From: Xanthocytophaga flava
GTDB taxonomy: Bacteria; Bacteroidota; Bacteroidia; Cytophagales; 172606-1
Reading direction: 5' to 3'
DNA length: 64,000 nucleotides
Assembly (NCBI GenBank): GCA_030068525.1
Contig: JASJOS010000005.1
Coordinates: 1 to 64,000 of the forward strand
This document shows, piece by piece, positions 17,217 to 24,745 of the stretch (the first letter of the stretch is position 1; every line of letters starts with the position of its first letter). The notes beneath the pieces are model-generated. The model made no database searches. It was not told the DNA's origin and saw only the letters and a program-made list of their open reading frames with translations. Both the position numbers and the translations under genes were made by a program.

Positions 17217-18554
17217 ATGTCAGTTATATTAACAGAAGCTGAAGCTAAGGCATTACTTCAGAAAGTATTAAGCTATTCTAAAGCAGATGAATGTGAAGTA
17301 AATATATCGGGAGAACAACGAGGTAACATCCGTTATGCCCGCAGTTCCGTTTCTACCAGTGGATCTTTGATCAATAAAAACCTGGTTGTACAGTCTGCCT
17401 TTGGGAAGAAAGTAGGAACAGCCACTATTGATGAATTCGATGATGCCTCACTGGAAAAGGTAGTACGTCGTTCAGAAGAACTAGCAAAACTAGCTCCGGA
17501 AAATCCTGAATATGTAGGATTACTAGGCCCTCAACAATACATTAAAGCAACTGGTTACTTTGACAGTACTGCTTCTGTATCTCCAGACGTTCGGGCTGAA
17601 GCAGTAGCGAAGAGTCTACAACTGGCTCAGGAGAAGAAACTGGTTGCCGCAGGTTTCATGGAAGATCGCAGCGGATATTCTGCCATGATGAACTCCAAAG
17701 GCCTATTTGCTTATTACCCAAGCACAAATGTAAACTTCTCCTTAACTGTTCGCACAGAAGAAGGTACAGGTTCTGGCTATGTTATACGTGGCTACAGCGA
17801 TTTTAAAAAGCTGGATACAGCAGTGGCTACTACTATTGCTATTCAGAAATCTGTAAGTTCTGTTGGAGCAAAGGCTATTGAGCCAGGTAAATACACTGTC
17901 ATACTGGAGCCTACAGCGGCGGCTGTTCTTTTAGAAAATCTTTTCTTTGATATGGATGCCCGTAGTGCAGATGAAGGACGTTCTTCTCTCAGTAAAGCAG
18001 GTGGTAAAACAAAATTGGGAGAAAAGATTGTAGATGAACGTGTCACTTTTTACTCTGACCCTACCAATCCTGACTTACCGGCCTCTCCATGGTCTGGTGA
18101 TGGCCTACCTCAGGAAAAAATCAACTGGATAGAAAAAGGTGTAGTCAAGAACTTATCCTATTCACGGTATTGGGCTCAAAAGAAAGGCGTAAAAGCAATT
18201 CCTCAACCCAACAATATGATTATGGTTGGAGGAACAGCCTCTCTGGAAGAGCTGATCAAAGGTACAGAAAAAGGCATCTTAGTTACCAAGCTTTGGTATA
18301 TTCGTCCAGTGGACCCTCAGACATTGTTACTCACAGGTCTTACCCGTGATGGTACTTTCTACATTGAAAACGGACAAATCAAATATCCTGTTAAAAACTT
18401 CCGTTTCAATGAAAGTCCAATCATTATGCTTAATAATCTGGAAGCTATTGGAAAAGCAGAGCGAGTAGTAAGTACAGAATCAGATATAAATTATCTGATT
18501 CCACCTCTTAAGATTCGCGATTTTACATTCACTAGTTTATCTGATGCTATTTAA
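17217..18554 (+). CDS. TldE/PmbA-family protein, copy 2
   Basis: 445 residues, paralog of the minus-strand TldE at 11913-13229: both share the RYAR.SVSTSG type N-terminus, SFGKK/AFGKK.GTA, the central EPGKYTV.LEP, and a nearly identical C-terminus around GLTRDGTFYIENG. It lacks HExxxH and any signal peptide, as expected for the accessory subunit of a TldD-TldE complex. It carries a short insertion near the C-terminus (VVSTESDINYLIPPL) compared with copy 1. A strong terminator follows 20 bases after the stop, so the plus-strand tldD-tldE pair is its own two-gene unit. Confidence 0.9.
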   Translation: MSVILTEAEAKALLQKVLSYSKADECEVNISGEQRGNIRYARSSVSTSGSLINKNLVVQSAFGKKVGTATIDEFDDASLEKVVRRSEELAKLAPENPEYVGLLGPQQYIKATGYFDSTASVSPDVRAEAVAKSLQLAQEKKLVAAGFMEDRSGYSAMMNSKGLFAYYPSTNVNFSLTVRTEEGTGSGYVIRGYSDFKKLDTAVATTIAIQKSVSSVGAKAIEPGKYTVILEPTAAAVLLENLFFDMDARSADEGRSSLSKAGGKTKLGEKIVDERVTFYSDPTNPDLPASPWSGDGLPQEKINWIEKGVVKNLSYSRYWAQKKGVKAIPQPNNMIMVGGTASLEELIKGTEKGILVTKLWYIRPVDPQTLLLTGLTRDGTFYIENGQIKYPVKNFRFNESPIIMLNNLEAIGKAERVVSTESDINYLIPPLKIRDFTFTSLSDAI

Positions 18555-18573
18555 TTAAAACTATACCTCTCAT

Positions 18574-18607
18574 CTCCCCTGATATCTGTGATGTCAGGGG
18601 AGTTTTT
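18574..18607 (+). terminator. Rho-independent terminator of the plus-strand tldDE unit
   Basis: CTCCCCTGA (18574-18582) pairs perfectly with TCAGGGGAG (18594-18602), followed by TTTTT. Confidence 0.9.
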
Positions 18608-18638
18608 ATATCTTTTCTCTCTTATTTAATCTACATTG

Positions 18639-19202
18639 ATGGATCAGTCTACTGAATTTCATCTGTCTCCCGATGAATCCGAAATTCTAAAGGCAGATTT
18701 TAACCCTGTGGTAAAAACGTACATCTTCTGGTATATACTGGTTATCTTGGTATCTACTGTGATTGGCATACCTGTAGCATTGGTATGGGTTTTAGGCTGG
18801 GGACAATGGTATAGTCGCAAGTTTTACGAAAATATGGTATGTGTCTTAACAACAAAGAACCTCCGTCTTCGTAATGGTATTATCTTTCAGATTGAGAAAA
18901 CTATTCCACTCGAAAATATTCAGGATTTGACGTTTCTGGAAGGCCCCATTCTAAAAGCATGGCACTTATCAATGATTAAAGTAGAAACGGCAGGATCTTC
19001 TCACCAATATGGAAGCCAGATGAAACTTATTGGTGTTATCAATGCTCACGAATTTCGAAGCAAAGTATTGACTCAAAGAAGCCTTACAAAGAGTTCAGGC
19101 ACATTACCACCTGAATCCCAAACAGCTATTCTGACAGAAATTCGAGATCTGCTGCGGGAAATCAGAGATAATACAAAATCAAATAAGCCAGTAGGTCCTT
19201 AA
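18639..19202 (+). CDS. Bacterial PH-domain (bPH2) membrane protein
   Basis: 187 residues from ATG 18639 (a TTG codon lies just before it). A pair of hydrophobic helices at about residues 28-52 is followed by the bPH2/DUF304 core: TTKNLRLRNGI, then KTIPLENIQDL, then LSMIKVETAGSS. Such proteins sit in the inner membrane with the PH-like domain in the cytoplasm; homologs (YdbS/YdbT type) occur in many bacteria but have no firm function. The C-terminal 45 residues are hydrophilic and probably helical. It follows a terminator and is followed by a 437-base gap, so it is monocistronic. Confidence 0.82.
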   Translation: MDQSTEFHLSPDESEILKADFNPVVKTYIFWYILVILVSTVIGIPVALVWVLGWGQWYSRKFYENMVCVLTTKNLRLRNGIIFQIEKTIPLENIQDLTFLEGPILKAWHLSMIKVETAGSSHQYGSQMKLIGVINAHEFRSKVLTQRSLTKSSGTLPPESQTAILTEIRDLLREIRDNTKSNKPVGP

Positions 19203-19639
19203 AACAATACATATTTACCTTCTATCACATACTAGAATATTCATATCTAAGTTAATAGAATAGTATTTTTGTGGTAAACATGTGAACTTAACACGTATTT
19301 TATTCCCTTAGACTATCAAGACTTTAAATCTTTACTAAAAGTTACATAGTTCTATCATTACCTACCCTTGCCCTTACTCTAAAAGTAATTCTGAAAAATG
19401 GGTAAGTACAGGGTAAATATCCTCAAAAAATAATTTCAGCATTGATTCTATTTACCTAACAACCAAATTATTCTTCTCATTAAGATATCACCCAAACAAA
19501 ATATCGTTTCATATTACGCCTCTTAGTAAACCAACAAAACATCAGTGTTAGTATTGATCTGATTAAACTACATTTGCCTGAAAAACAAGCCCTTCTATTT
19601 TTCATTAAGGAGTCTATCCATTCATTATTATTCTCCATT
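19203..19639 (+). other. 437-base intergenic region with possible promoter and leader hairpin
   Basis: No gene apparent. A perfect -7 element (TATTTTTG) lies at 19264-19271. Further down, TACCCT (19363-19368) and AGGGTA (19410-19415) plus CTTAC/GTAAG (19373-19377, 19402-19406) form an imperfect two-part hairpin that would sit in a long leader of the GAF-protein gene. Significance uncertain. Confidence 0.35.
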
Positions 19640-21241
19640 ATGCTGGTACGCAAGTTATTTCAGAGACGGTATGTCATATACATTTCATTGCTAATTACGC
19701 TTGCTACACTATTTTTAGGTAGTTTCCTTAGTATTTATAATAGATCTGTGGTACAAAATACCACAAATATGAAGCTACAGGCTGAAGCTGTTGCCAGAGA
19801 GCTAAAGAACTGTTATGAACTTCCTGTACGGCACATTGATGTGAGTTTACGAGGATATGCTCTTATTCATGAGGATAGATTTCTATACATCAAACCATCA
19901 GAAGTTCGTGGTGACATGGAACGGGCATTTACACGCCTGGATAGTTTATTACGAGTACAGCAGTACAATGATCCTAAAGGTTGGGAACAATTGAAGGCAA
20001 TGAAACAAGCCATGCGTGACTATGCAACATTTCATGAATCCATGATAAAGTTGATAAAGCAAGATAACATGCAGGACTTTCTGACAGAGTTCAGTAAGGA
20101 CAAAGGTTTCTCACTCTGGAAAGTATACGAAAAGCTGCTGATTACAATTAATGCATTTGAAGAAAAGCGTCTGCGCGAAGCAGAACAAGAATATGCAACT
20201 GCCAACAGCACTAATTTATACATCCAAATTTTATTAACGTTAATTGGTATTCCATCTATCTTATTCGTTATTCAACGACTTCGTAAGGAAGGGACACAAC
20301 GGTTTCAGCTTCTGACGGATCTGGATACTAATAACCGAAAGTATCTTTTTGATCCAGGCACTGTTCTAAACACAAATGAAGCTCATAAGAGCATCGAACA
20401 TTCTATCAATAATATCAAGAAAGCATCTTCCTTTGTTAAGCAAATAAGTCAGGGAAATTACAATGTAGACTGGCAAGGTCTCACTCAGCAGAATATCCAT
20501 CTCAATCAGTCTAATCTTGCAGGAGAGTTGTTACAAATGCGAGAGCAAATGAAAAAACTAAAAGCAGAGGAAGAAAAACGAAACTGGACCAATGAAGGCT
20601 TGGCTCGTTTTTCTGAAATAGTCCGCAATCATCAGCACCATATTGAGAAGCTTTCTTATGAGGTTATTTCTTTCCTTACAAAATATATCAATGCACAACA
20701 AGGAAGCTTATTTGTAGTACAAGGTAATGGAAATGATGTCTATCTGGAACTAACAGCCTGTTATGCTTTTGACAGAAAGAAGTTTATTCAGAAACAAATA
20801 CCTGCAGGCACCGGACTGCTGGGGCAAACCTATCTCGAAGGAGAATCTATCCTGCTTACAGACATTCCTCAAGGTTATATTGAAATTACTTCAGGATTAG
20901 GTGATGCCACCCCAGGTTGCTTAGTTATTGTTCCAATGAGATACAATGATCAGGTTGAGGCATTGATAGAACTTGCGGGCTTTAATCAATTTGAAGAGTA
21001 TCAGGTTCGTTTTCTGGAAAAAGCAGGAGAGTTTATGGCATCTGCCATTACCAATGCAAAAACTGCCATGAGAACAGAAAAGCTTTTGCAGGAATCACAG
21101 GAACAAGCCGAGATGCTAAAATCGCAGGAAGAAGAGTTGCGCCAAAATATGGAAGAACTGGCTGCAACCCAGGAAGAAATGTTCCGTAAGGAACGAGAAC
21201 TGGAAGCGCGCTTGAAATCCATAGAGAATATATCCCGTTAA
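19640..21241 (+). CDS. Membrane GAF-domain sensor protein without output domain
   Basis: 534 residues from ATG 19640, chosen because the following MLVRKLFQRR plus a hydrophobic helix (residues 12-32) forms a standard N-terminal anchor; a TTG 66 bases earlier is possible. A helical extracytoplasmic segment of about 160 residues, comparable to CHASE3-like sensors, ends in a second membrane helix (near residues 192-210). After a linker comes a GAF domain (about residues 330-480; QQGSLFVV, GTGLLGQTYLEGESILLTD, LVIVPM, ALIELAG). The C-terminus is a long coiled coil rich in Glu and Gln. There is no histidine kinase, GGDEF or methyl-accepting domain, so it likely signals through a partner. Confidence 0.8.
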   Translation: MLVRKLFQRRYVIYISLLITLATLFLGSFLSIYNRSVVQNTTNMKLQAEAVARELKNCYELPVRHIDVSLRGYALIHEDRFLYIKPSEVRGDMERAFTRLDSLLRVQQYNDPKGWEQLKAMKQAMRDYATFHESMIKLIKQDNMQDFLTEFSKDKGFSLWKVYEKLLITINAFEEKRLREAEQEYATANSTNLYIQILLTLIGIPSILFVIQRLRKEGTQRFQLLTDLDTNNRKYLFDPGTVLNTNEAHKSIEHSINNIKKASSFVKQISQGNYNVDWQGLTQQNIHLNQSNLAGELLQMREQMKKLKAEEEKRNWTNEGLARFSEIVRNHQHHIEKLSYEVISFLTKYINAQQGSLFVVQGNGNDVYLELTACYAFDRKKFIQKQIPAGTGLLGQTYLEGESILLTDIPQGYIEITSGLGDATPGCLVIVPMRYNDQVEALIELAGFNQFEEYQVRFLEKAGEFMASAITNAKTAMRTEKLLQESQEQAEMLKSQEEELRQNMEELAATQEEMFRKERELEARLKSIENISR

Positions 21242-21244
21242 AGA

Positions 21245-21282
21245 AAGAAAAAGAGAGCCTTACTAAAAGGCTCTCTTTCTTA
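21245..21282. terminator. Terminator between convergent genes
   Basis: AGAGAGCCTT (21252-21261) pairs with AAGGCTCTCT (21267-21276), flanked by A-rich and T-rich runs; can act in both directions. Confidence 0.85.
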
Positions 21283-21294
21283 GTAACATAGTAC

Positions 21295-22575
21295 TTAATA
21301 CCCTAGAAAATCCCTTCCCAATTCATTTGCTATCTGAAAAATCAGATAAGATAAAAATATCTTATCTGTCATATTATCATCCATTTCTCTGCTAATAAAA
21401 GTATACGTATCCAGGCGTTTTTGTCCATTCTGGTTTCGAATCCCACCACGTTGGATCAAGGCCTTCACTTTATCGTTTATAGTCACCTCAAATGTATTTC
21501 GAGGAGGCACTGCCCTGATCGCAAAAACATCATAGCCAACCTGACCTTCAAAACGTTTTTCACTCAATGTGTAATCTCCTACCAGTAAGCGTTGAGCAGT
21601 ACACCGGATTTGTATAGGAGACACATTACGAGAATATATATTTGTGGAGTCTTTTGTTACATTACTTGTAACCGTAATCTCATACTCAGTTCCAAATGCT
21701 TTATCATTAAGTAAAATACGAGTACGATATTCTCCTCTTAAATAATTTTCACTTAATGAATAACTTTGACTGAATTGCCATACTCTGGGCACACGTCCAG
21801 ACTGCCGGAAGGAAATAATCTTTTCACGGTTAGATCCTTTGAAACTGCTTGCTGTTTTTTCTGTTTCCTGTAAAATATAAAAACGGGGAGATGCACCTGT
21901 CAAACCATAGGCTGAAACTTCTGTGGCAGGTCGATAAAACGTTTGATGAGGCAATCGCTTGTTAGTATTCTCAAAGCCTGTATTGATAGCATTAGTAAGC
22001 AACTTCCCCCAGTCTTCTGCACTAATTTCCACTAAACCATACACCTGCCCGGCCCGATTGGCAGTACTAAAAGGCTGAATCAACTTAGACGTAAACAGTG
22101 TCTTTCCATCCTTATCCTGTGCCAGAATAGAACACGTACTCATAAAGTTTTTAATAGTCATTCCCAGTGTATCAGCAGAAGTGGTAGTCAGCTGTATTAC
22201 CTGCTGAATAGCAATATAGACTGTCCCATTTCCCCGATTGACATCTACTTGTACAGGAGCCGCTATATTTCTGAAATCAAGCCAATTTCCGGCAGACTGA
22301 TTTATCACCACCTCTTTTACGCCAAACTTACGACTAACAGCAGACTTTACACTTGATACAATACCAGCCTGTAGTTTGGGGTCCAGACTAATATAGTCAG
22401 GAAAACTTTCTTCACTGAGCATACTCCGTACAGTGGGGGATAACCGTACAATCTGTTCAATCTTAGTGACTACAGCAGTGGAAGAGTCCTGAACGGGCAA
22501 ACAGTATCCAGCCCTGGAGAGAAGGCTTATAATAGCTATACAAGCAATCCTCAAATATCTACAATCCATAATCAT
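21295..22575 (-). CDS. Exported protein of unknown function
   Basis: 426 residues, not recognised. The N-terminus (short polar stretch, then CIAIISLLSRAGYCLP) looks like a signal peptide, possibly cleaved near residue 28, so it is likely periplasmic or outer-membrane associated. The body is rich in beta-strand-like alternation and has no repeated domain that I can name; the residues VFAIRAVPPRNTFEVTINDK near 360-380 suggest a beta-sandwich. A second ATG two codons in (22569) is equally possible. It is transcribed alone, convergent with the GAF gene, and separated by 162 bases from the ThuA gene, which is on the same strand upstream. Confidence 0.75.
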   Translation of the reverse strand: MIMDCRYLRIACIAIISLLSRAGYCLPVQDSSTAVVTKIEQIVRLSPTVRSMLSEESFPDYISLDPKLQAGIVSSVKSAVSRKFGVKEVVINQSAGNWLDFRNIAAPVQVDVNRGNGTVYIAIQQVIQLTTTSADTLGMTIKNFMSTCSILAQDKDGKTLFTSKLIQPFSTANRAGQVYGLVEISAEDWGKLLTNAINTGFENTNKRLPHQTFYRPATEVSAYGLTGASPRFYILQETEKTASSFKGSNREKIISFRQSGRVPRVWQFSQSYSLSENYLRGEYRTRILLNDKAFGTEYEITVTSNVTKDSTNIYSRNVSPIQIRCTAQRLLVGDYTLSEKRFEGQVGYDVFAIRAVPPRNTFEVTINDKVKALIQRGGIRNQNGQKRLDTYTFISREMDDNMTDKIFLSYLIFQIANELGRDFLGY

Positions 22576-22737
22576 GCGTTAAATATACATCAGTATCTCC
22601 AAAGACCGGATTACCCACCCAATATTTAACATTTTTTCACTAAAATAGATAGAATCGAATAACTACAAAGCTCTTACTTTCATGGTATAAATGTACAAGC
22701 ATTGTAGCTTATAGTATGGTTTAAGTAAACCAATAGG

Positions 22738-23601
22738 TTATTTAACAAACTGACCAGCCCATTCAATGCCCATTACCAAATGTAGAAATGAATAACGATC
22801 TGTAAATGTTTCCTCTGTATGCCCTAGTGCGGAATAGAACATACGCCCCCTATTTATCTGGTTAGTCCATGATATAGGATGATCGCCACCCATTGCTTTT
22901 GGCCAGGAAGCCGAATAGGAACTCTCGTCTACAGATAATAAAACCTGTATGTTTCCTTTGCCTCGTACATTCTGTTTGAAATTGTACCATTCATCCGATT
23001 TTTTCCAATGAATTGGCAGATGCTTTGTAGCAGGATGATCTTTTATTTCTGTAACAAGCACAGCTTCCGGCAATTGTTCTGGAAATAGTGTATGATCCCG
23101 AAAATGTGTCCCTATCAAGTGATCATACCACGTCCAGTCATATTCTGTATCACAAGCCGAATGAATCCCTACATATCCGCCCCCATTTTCAATAAATGAG
23201 GCAAAACTTTTCTTTTGCTCAGGAGTCAATATATCTCCGGTCGTGGAAAGGAATACCACTACTTTGAATTGCTTTAGGTAATCATCTGTAAAGAATGCAC
23301 CATTCTCTGTTGCCCTTACATCCCACCCTCTTTCTTTACCTGCTTTTTGAAAAGCTTCAATACCTTTTTTAATAGACTCATGCCGAAAACCATTGGTCTT
23401 AGAAAAAATGAGTACCCCTTTGCTACCTATAGTCCCCAGATCTGCAGGACGTACAGTATCAAAGATAGGGGTCTGCCAAGGTAACTTGCGGGTCACATAT
23501 AATCCCATAATTACAAAAGCTCCAATTAGCAGAATTATACCCAATACAATGAATCCAATTACTTTACTTATTTTACGAAAGAGTAAACTTTTGGTGGCCA
23601 T
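22738..23601 (-). CDS. ThuA-domain protein with N-terminal membrane anchor (copy 1)
   Basis: 287 residues. One transmembrane helix (about residues 13-35) is followed by a ThuA domain (class I GATase-like fold): KGVLIFSKTNGFRHESI, YLKQFKVVVFLSTTG, a GGGYVGIHSACDTEYDWTWY core and SWTNQINRGRMFYSALGH at the end. ThuA of Rhizobium works in trehalose catabolism via 3-keto intermediates, and such domains recur in sugar-oxidation modules of Bacteroidota. It is the third gene of a minus-strand operon after a sugar dehydrogenase and a TIM-barrel isomerase, with gaps of 64 and 75 bases. It probably faces the periplasm. Substrate unknown. Confidence 0.88.
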   Translation of the reverse strand: MATKSLLFRKISKVIGFIVLGIILLIGAFVIMGLYVTRKLPWQTPIFDTVRPADLGTIGSKGVLIFSKTNGFRHESIKKGIEAFQKAGKERGWDVRATENGAFFTDDYLKQFKVVVFLSTTGDILTPEQKKSFASFIENGGGYVGIHSACDTEYDWTWYDHLIGTHFRDHTLFPEQLPEAVLVTEIKDHPATKHLPIHWKKSDEWYNFKQNVRGKGNIQVLLSVDESSYSASWPKAMGGDHPISWTNQINRGRMFYSALGHTEETFTDRYSFLHLVMGIEWAGQFVK

Positions 23602-23676
23602 ATGTCAGTATTTAAAATAAAAGCCATGGAGTCACAAGTACACTTCTTGTAGTTCCATGGCAGTTCAGGTAGTGAT

Positions 23677-24681
23677 TTAAGAAAGTTGCCCGCCTACTTT
23701 TTCCAGCAAACGTTTTGTTGCCATTATACCTTCGTATTCTGTAAGGTAATTTCCAGGAGCGCCCATCATCTTCATAAAACCACCTTCATACTCAATGCCA
23801 ATAAATCCTTTGAATCCAGCATCTTTAATAATTTTCAACATGCGATTAAAATCTGTCTCTGTGTCTTTGCCTTTATCATCAAACACATGCGTTTTAGCAC
23901 TAACACCTTTGGCATAAGGCATCATTTTCGTTACGCCATCGTATTTATCATATTCCTTGATTACCTGCGTTTTCATAAATGCCTCCATTGTCTGTGCTTC
24001 GGGCTCTGTACGGCGGGTGAAGTTTCCAAAGTCAGGTAATACTCCGGCATAGGGACTCTTTATTTGCTTAACCAACTTCACCAACCAGTCAGGGTTAGTA
24101 GATGGACCAAAATGATTCTCAATAATTACTCCCATTTTGTTTTTAGCTCCATATTCCACCAATCGTCCATACCCATCTACTCCTGCCTTCGCAATCTCAT
24201 CATCAGTTCCTTTGCCGTTAATATTCACCCGAATTGAGTGACAGCCCAGAAACTTAGCGGCATCAATCCACTTGTAGTGATTCTCCACAGCCTGTTTTCG
24301 TTTGGCATCATCCGTATCACCTAAGTCTCCTTCTGAGTCGACCATAATCAATACATTACGAACTCCCAGATCATCTGTACGCATTTTAAGTTCTTTTAGA
24401 TAAGCTTGATCTGTAGCTTTGTCTTTCCAGAACATAGAGACATACTCTACATTACTGATTCCAAAATCGTTTTTTGCCATAGCTGGAAAATCCAGATTTG
24501 ATAACTTGCCAGCAAACAAAGAACCAGCTAGAGAAAATTGAGCTAATGAGATGTCAAAAAACATCTTTTTAGGGGTTGCAAATAATTCTTCTGGTATAGC
24601 CGCAGCTAGTCCCAAACCAGCTGCCGAAAGACCTAATTTCTCAATAAATCTGCGACGTGATGTATGTGTATTCATAAGCAT
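23677..24681 (-). CDS. Exported sugar phosphate isomerase/epimerase-type TIM-barrel protein
   Basis: 334 residues. The first 35 residues are a Tat-type signal (SRRRFIEKLGLSAAGLGLAA). The rest shows the xylose-isomerase-like TIM-barrel pattern: a GISNVEYVSMFW strand, HSIRVNINGKG, IIENHFGPS and, near the C-terminus, GFIGIEYEG. Acidic and His residues at the ends of these strands (the E of IIENH, the D of LPDFGN, and E of GIEYEG) are where the family binds its metal. These proteins act on keto sugars or inositol derivatives; export and the flanking dehydrogenase and ThuA genes imply periplasmic sugar processing. Middle gene of a three-gene operon. Confidence 0.88.
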   Translation of the reverse strand: MLMNTHTSRRRFIEKLGLSAAGLGLAAAIPEELFATPKKMFFDISLAQFSLAGSLFAGKLSNLDFPAMAKNDFGISNVEYVSMFWKDKATDQAYLKELKMRTDDLGVRNVLIMVDSEGDLGDTDDAKRKQAVENHYKWIDAAKFLGCHSIRVNINGKGTDDEIAKAGVDGYGRLVEYGAKNKMGVIIENHFGPSTNPDWLVKLVKQIKSPYAGVLPDFGNFTRRTEPEAQTMEAFMKTQVIKEYDKYDGVTKMMPYAKGVSAKTHVFDDKGKDTETDFNRMLKIIKDAGFKGFIGIEYEGGFMKMMGAPGNYLTEYEGIMATKRLLEKVGGQLS

Positions 24682-24745
24682 AGGGTTATAAAGTGAAAGG
24701 ATAAATGTCTTTGTATAAATCAGAACCTGTTAGTTTATACCACTT

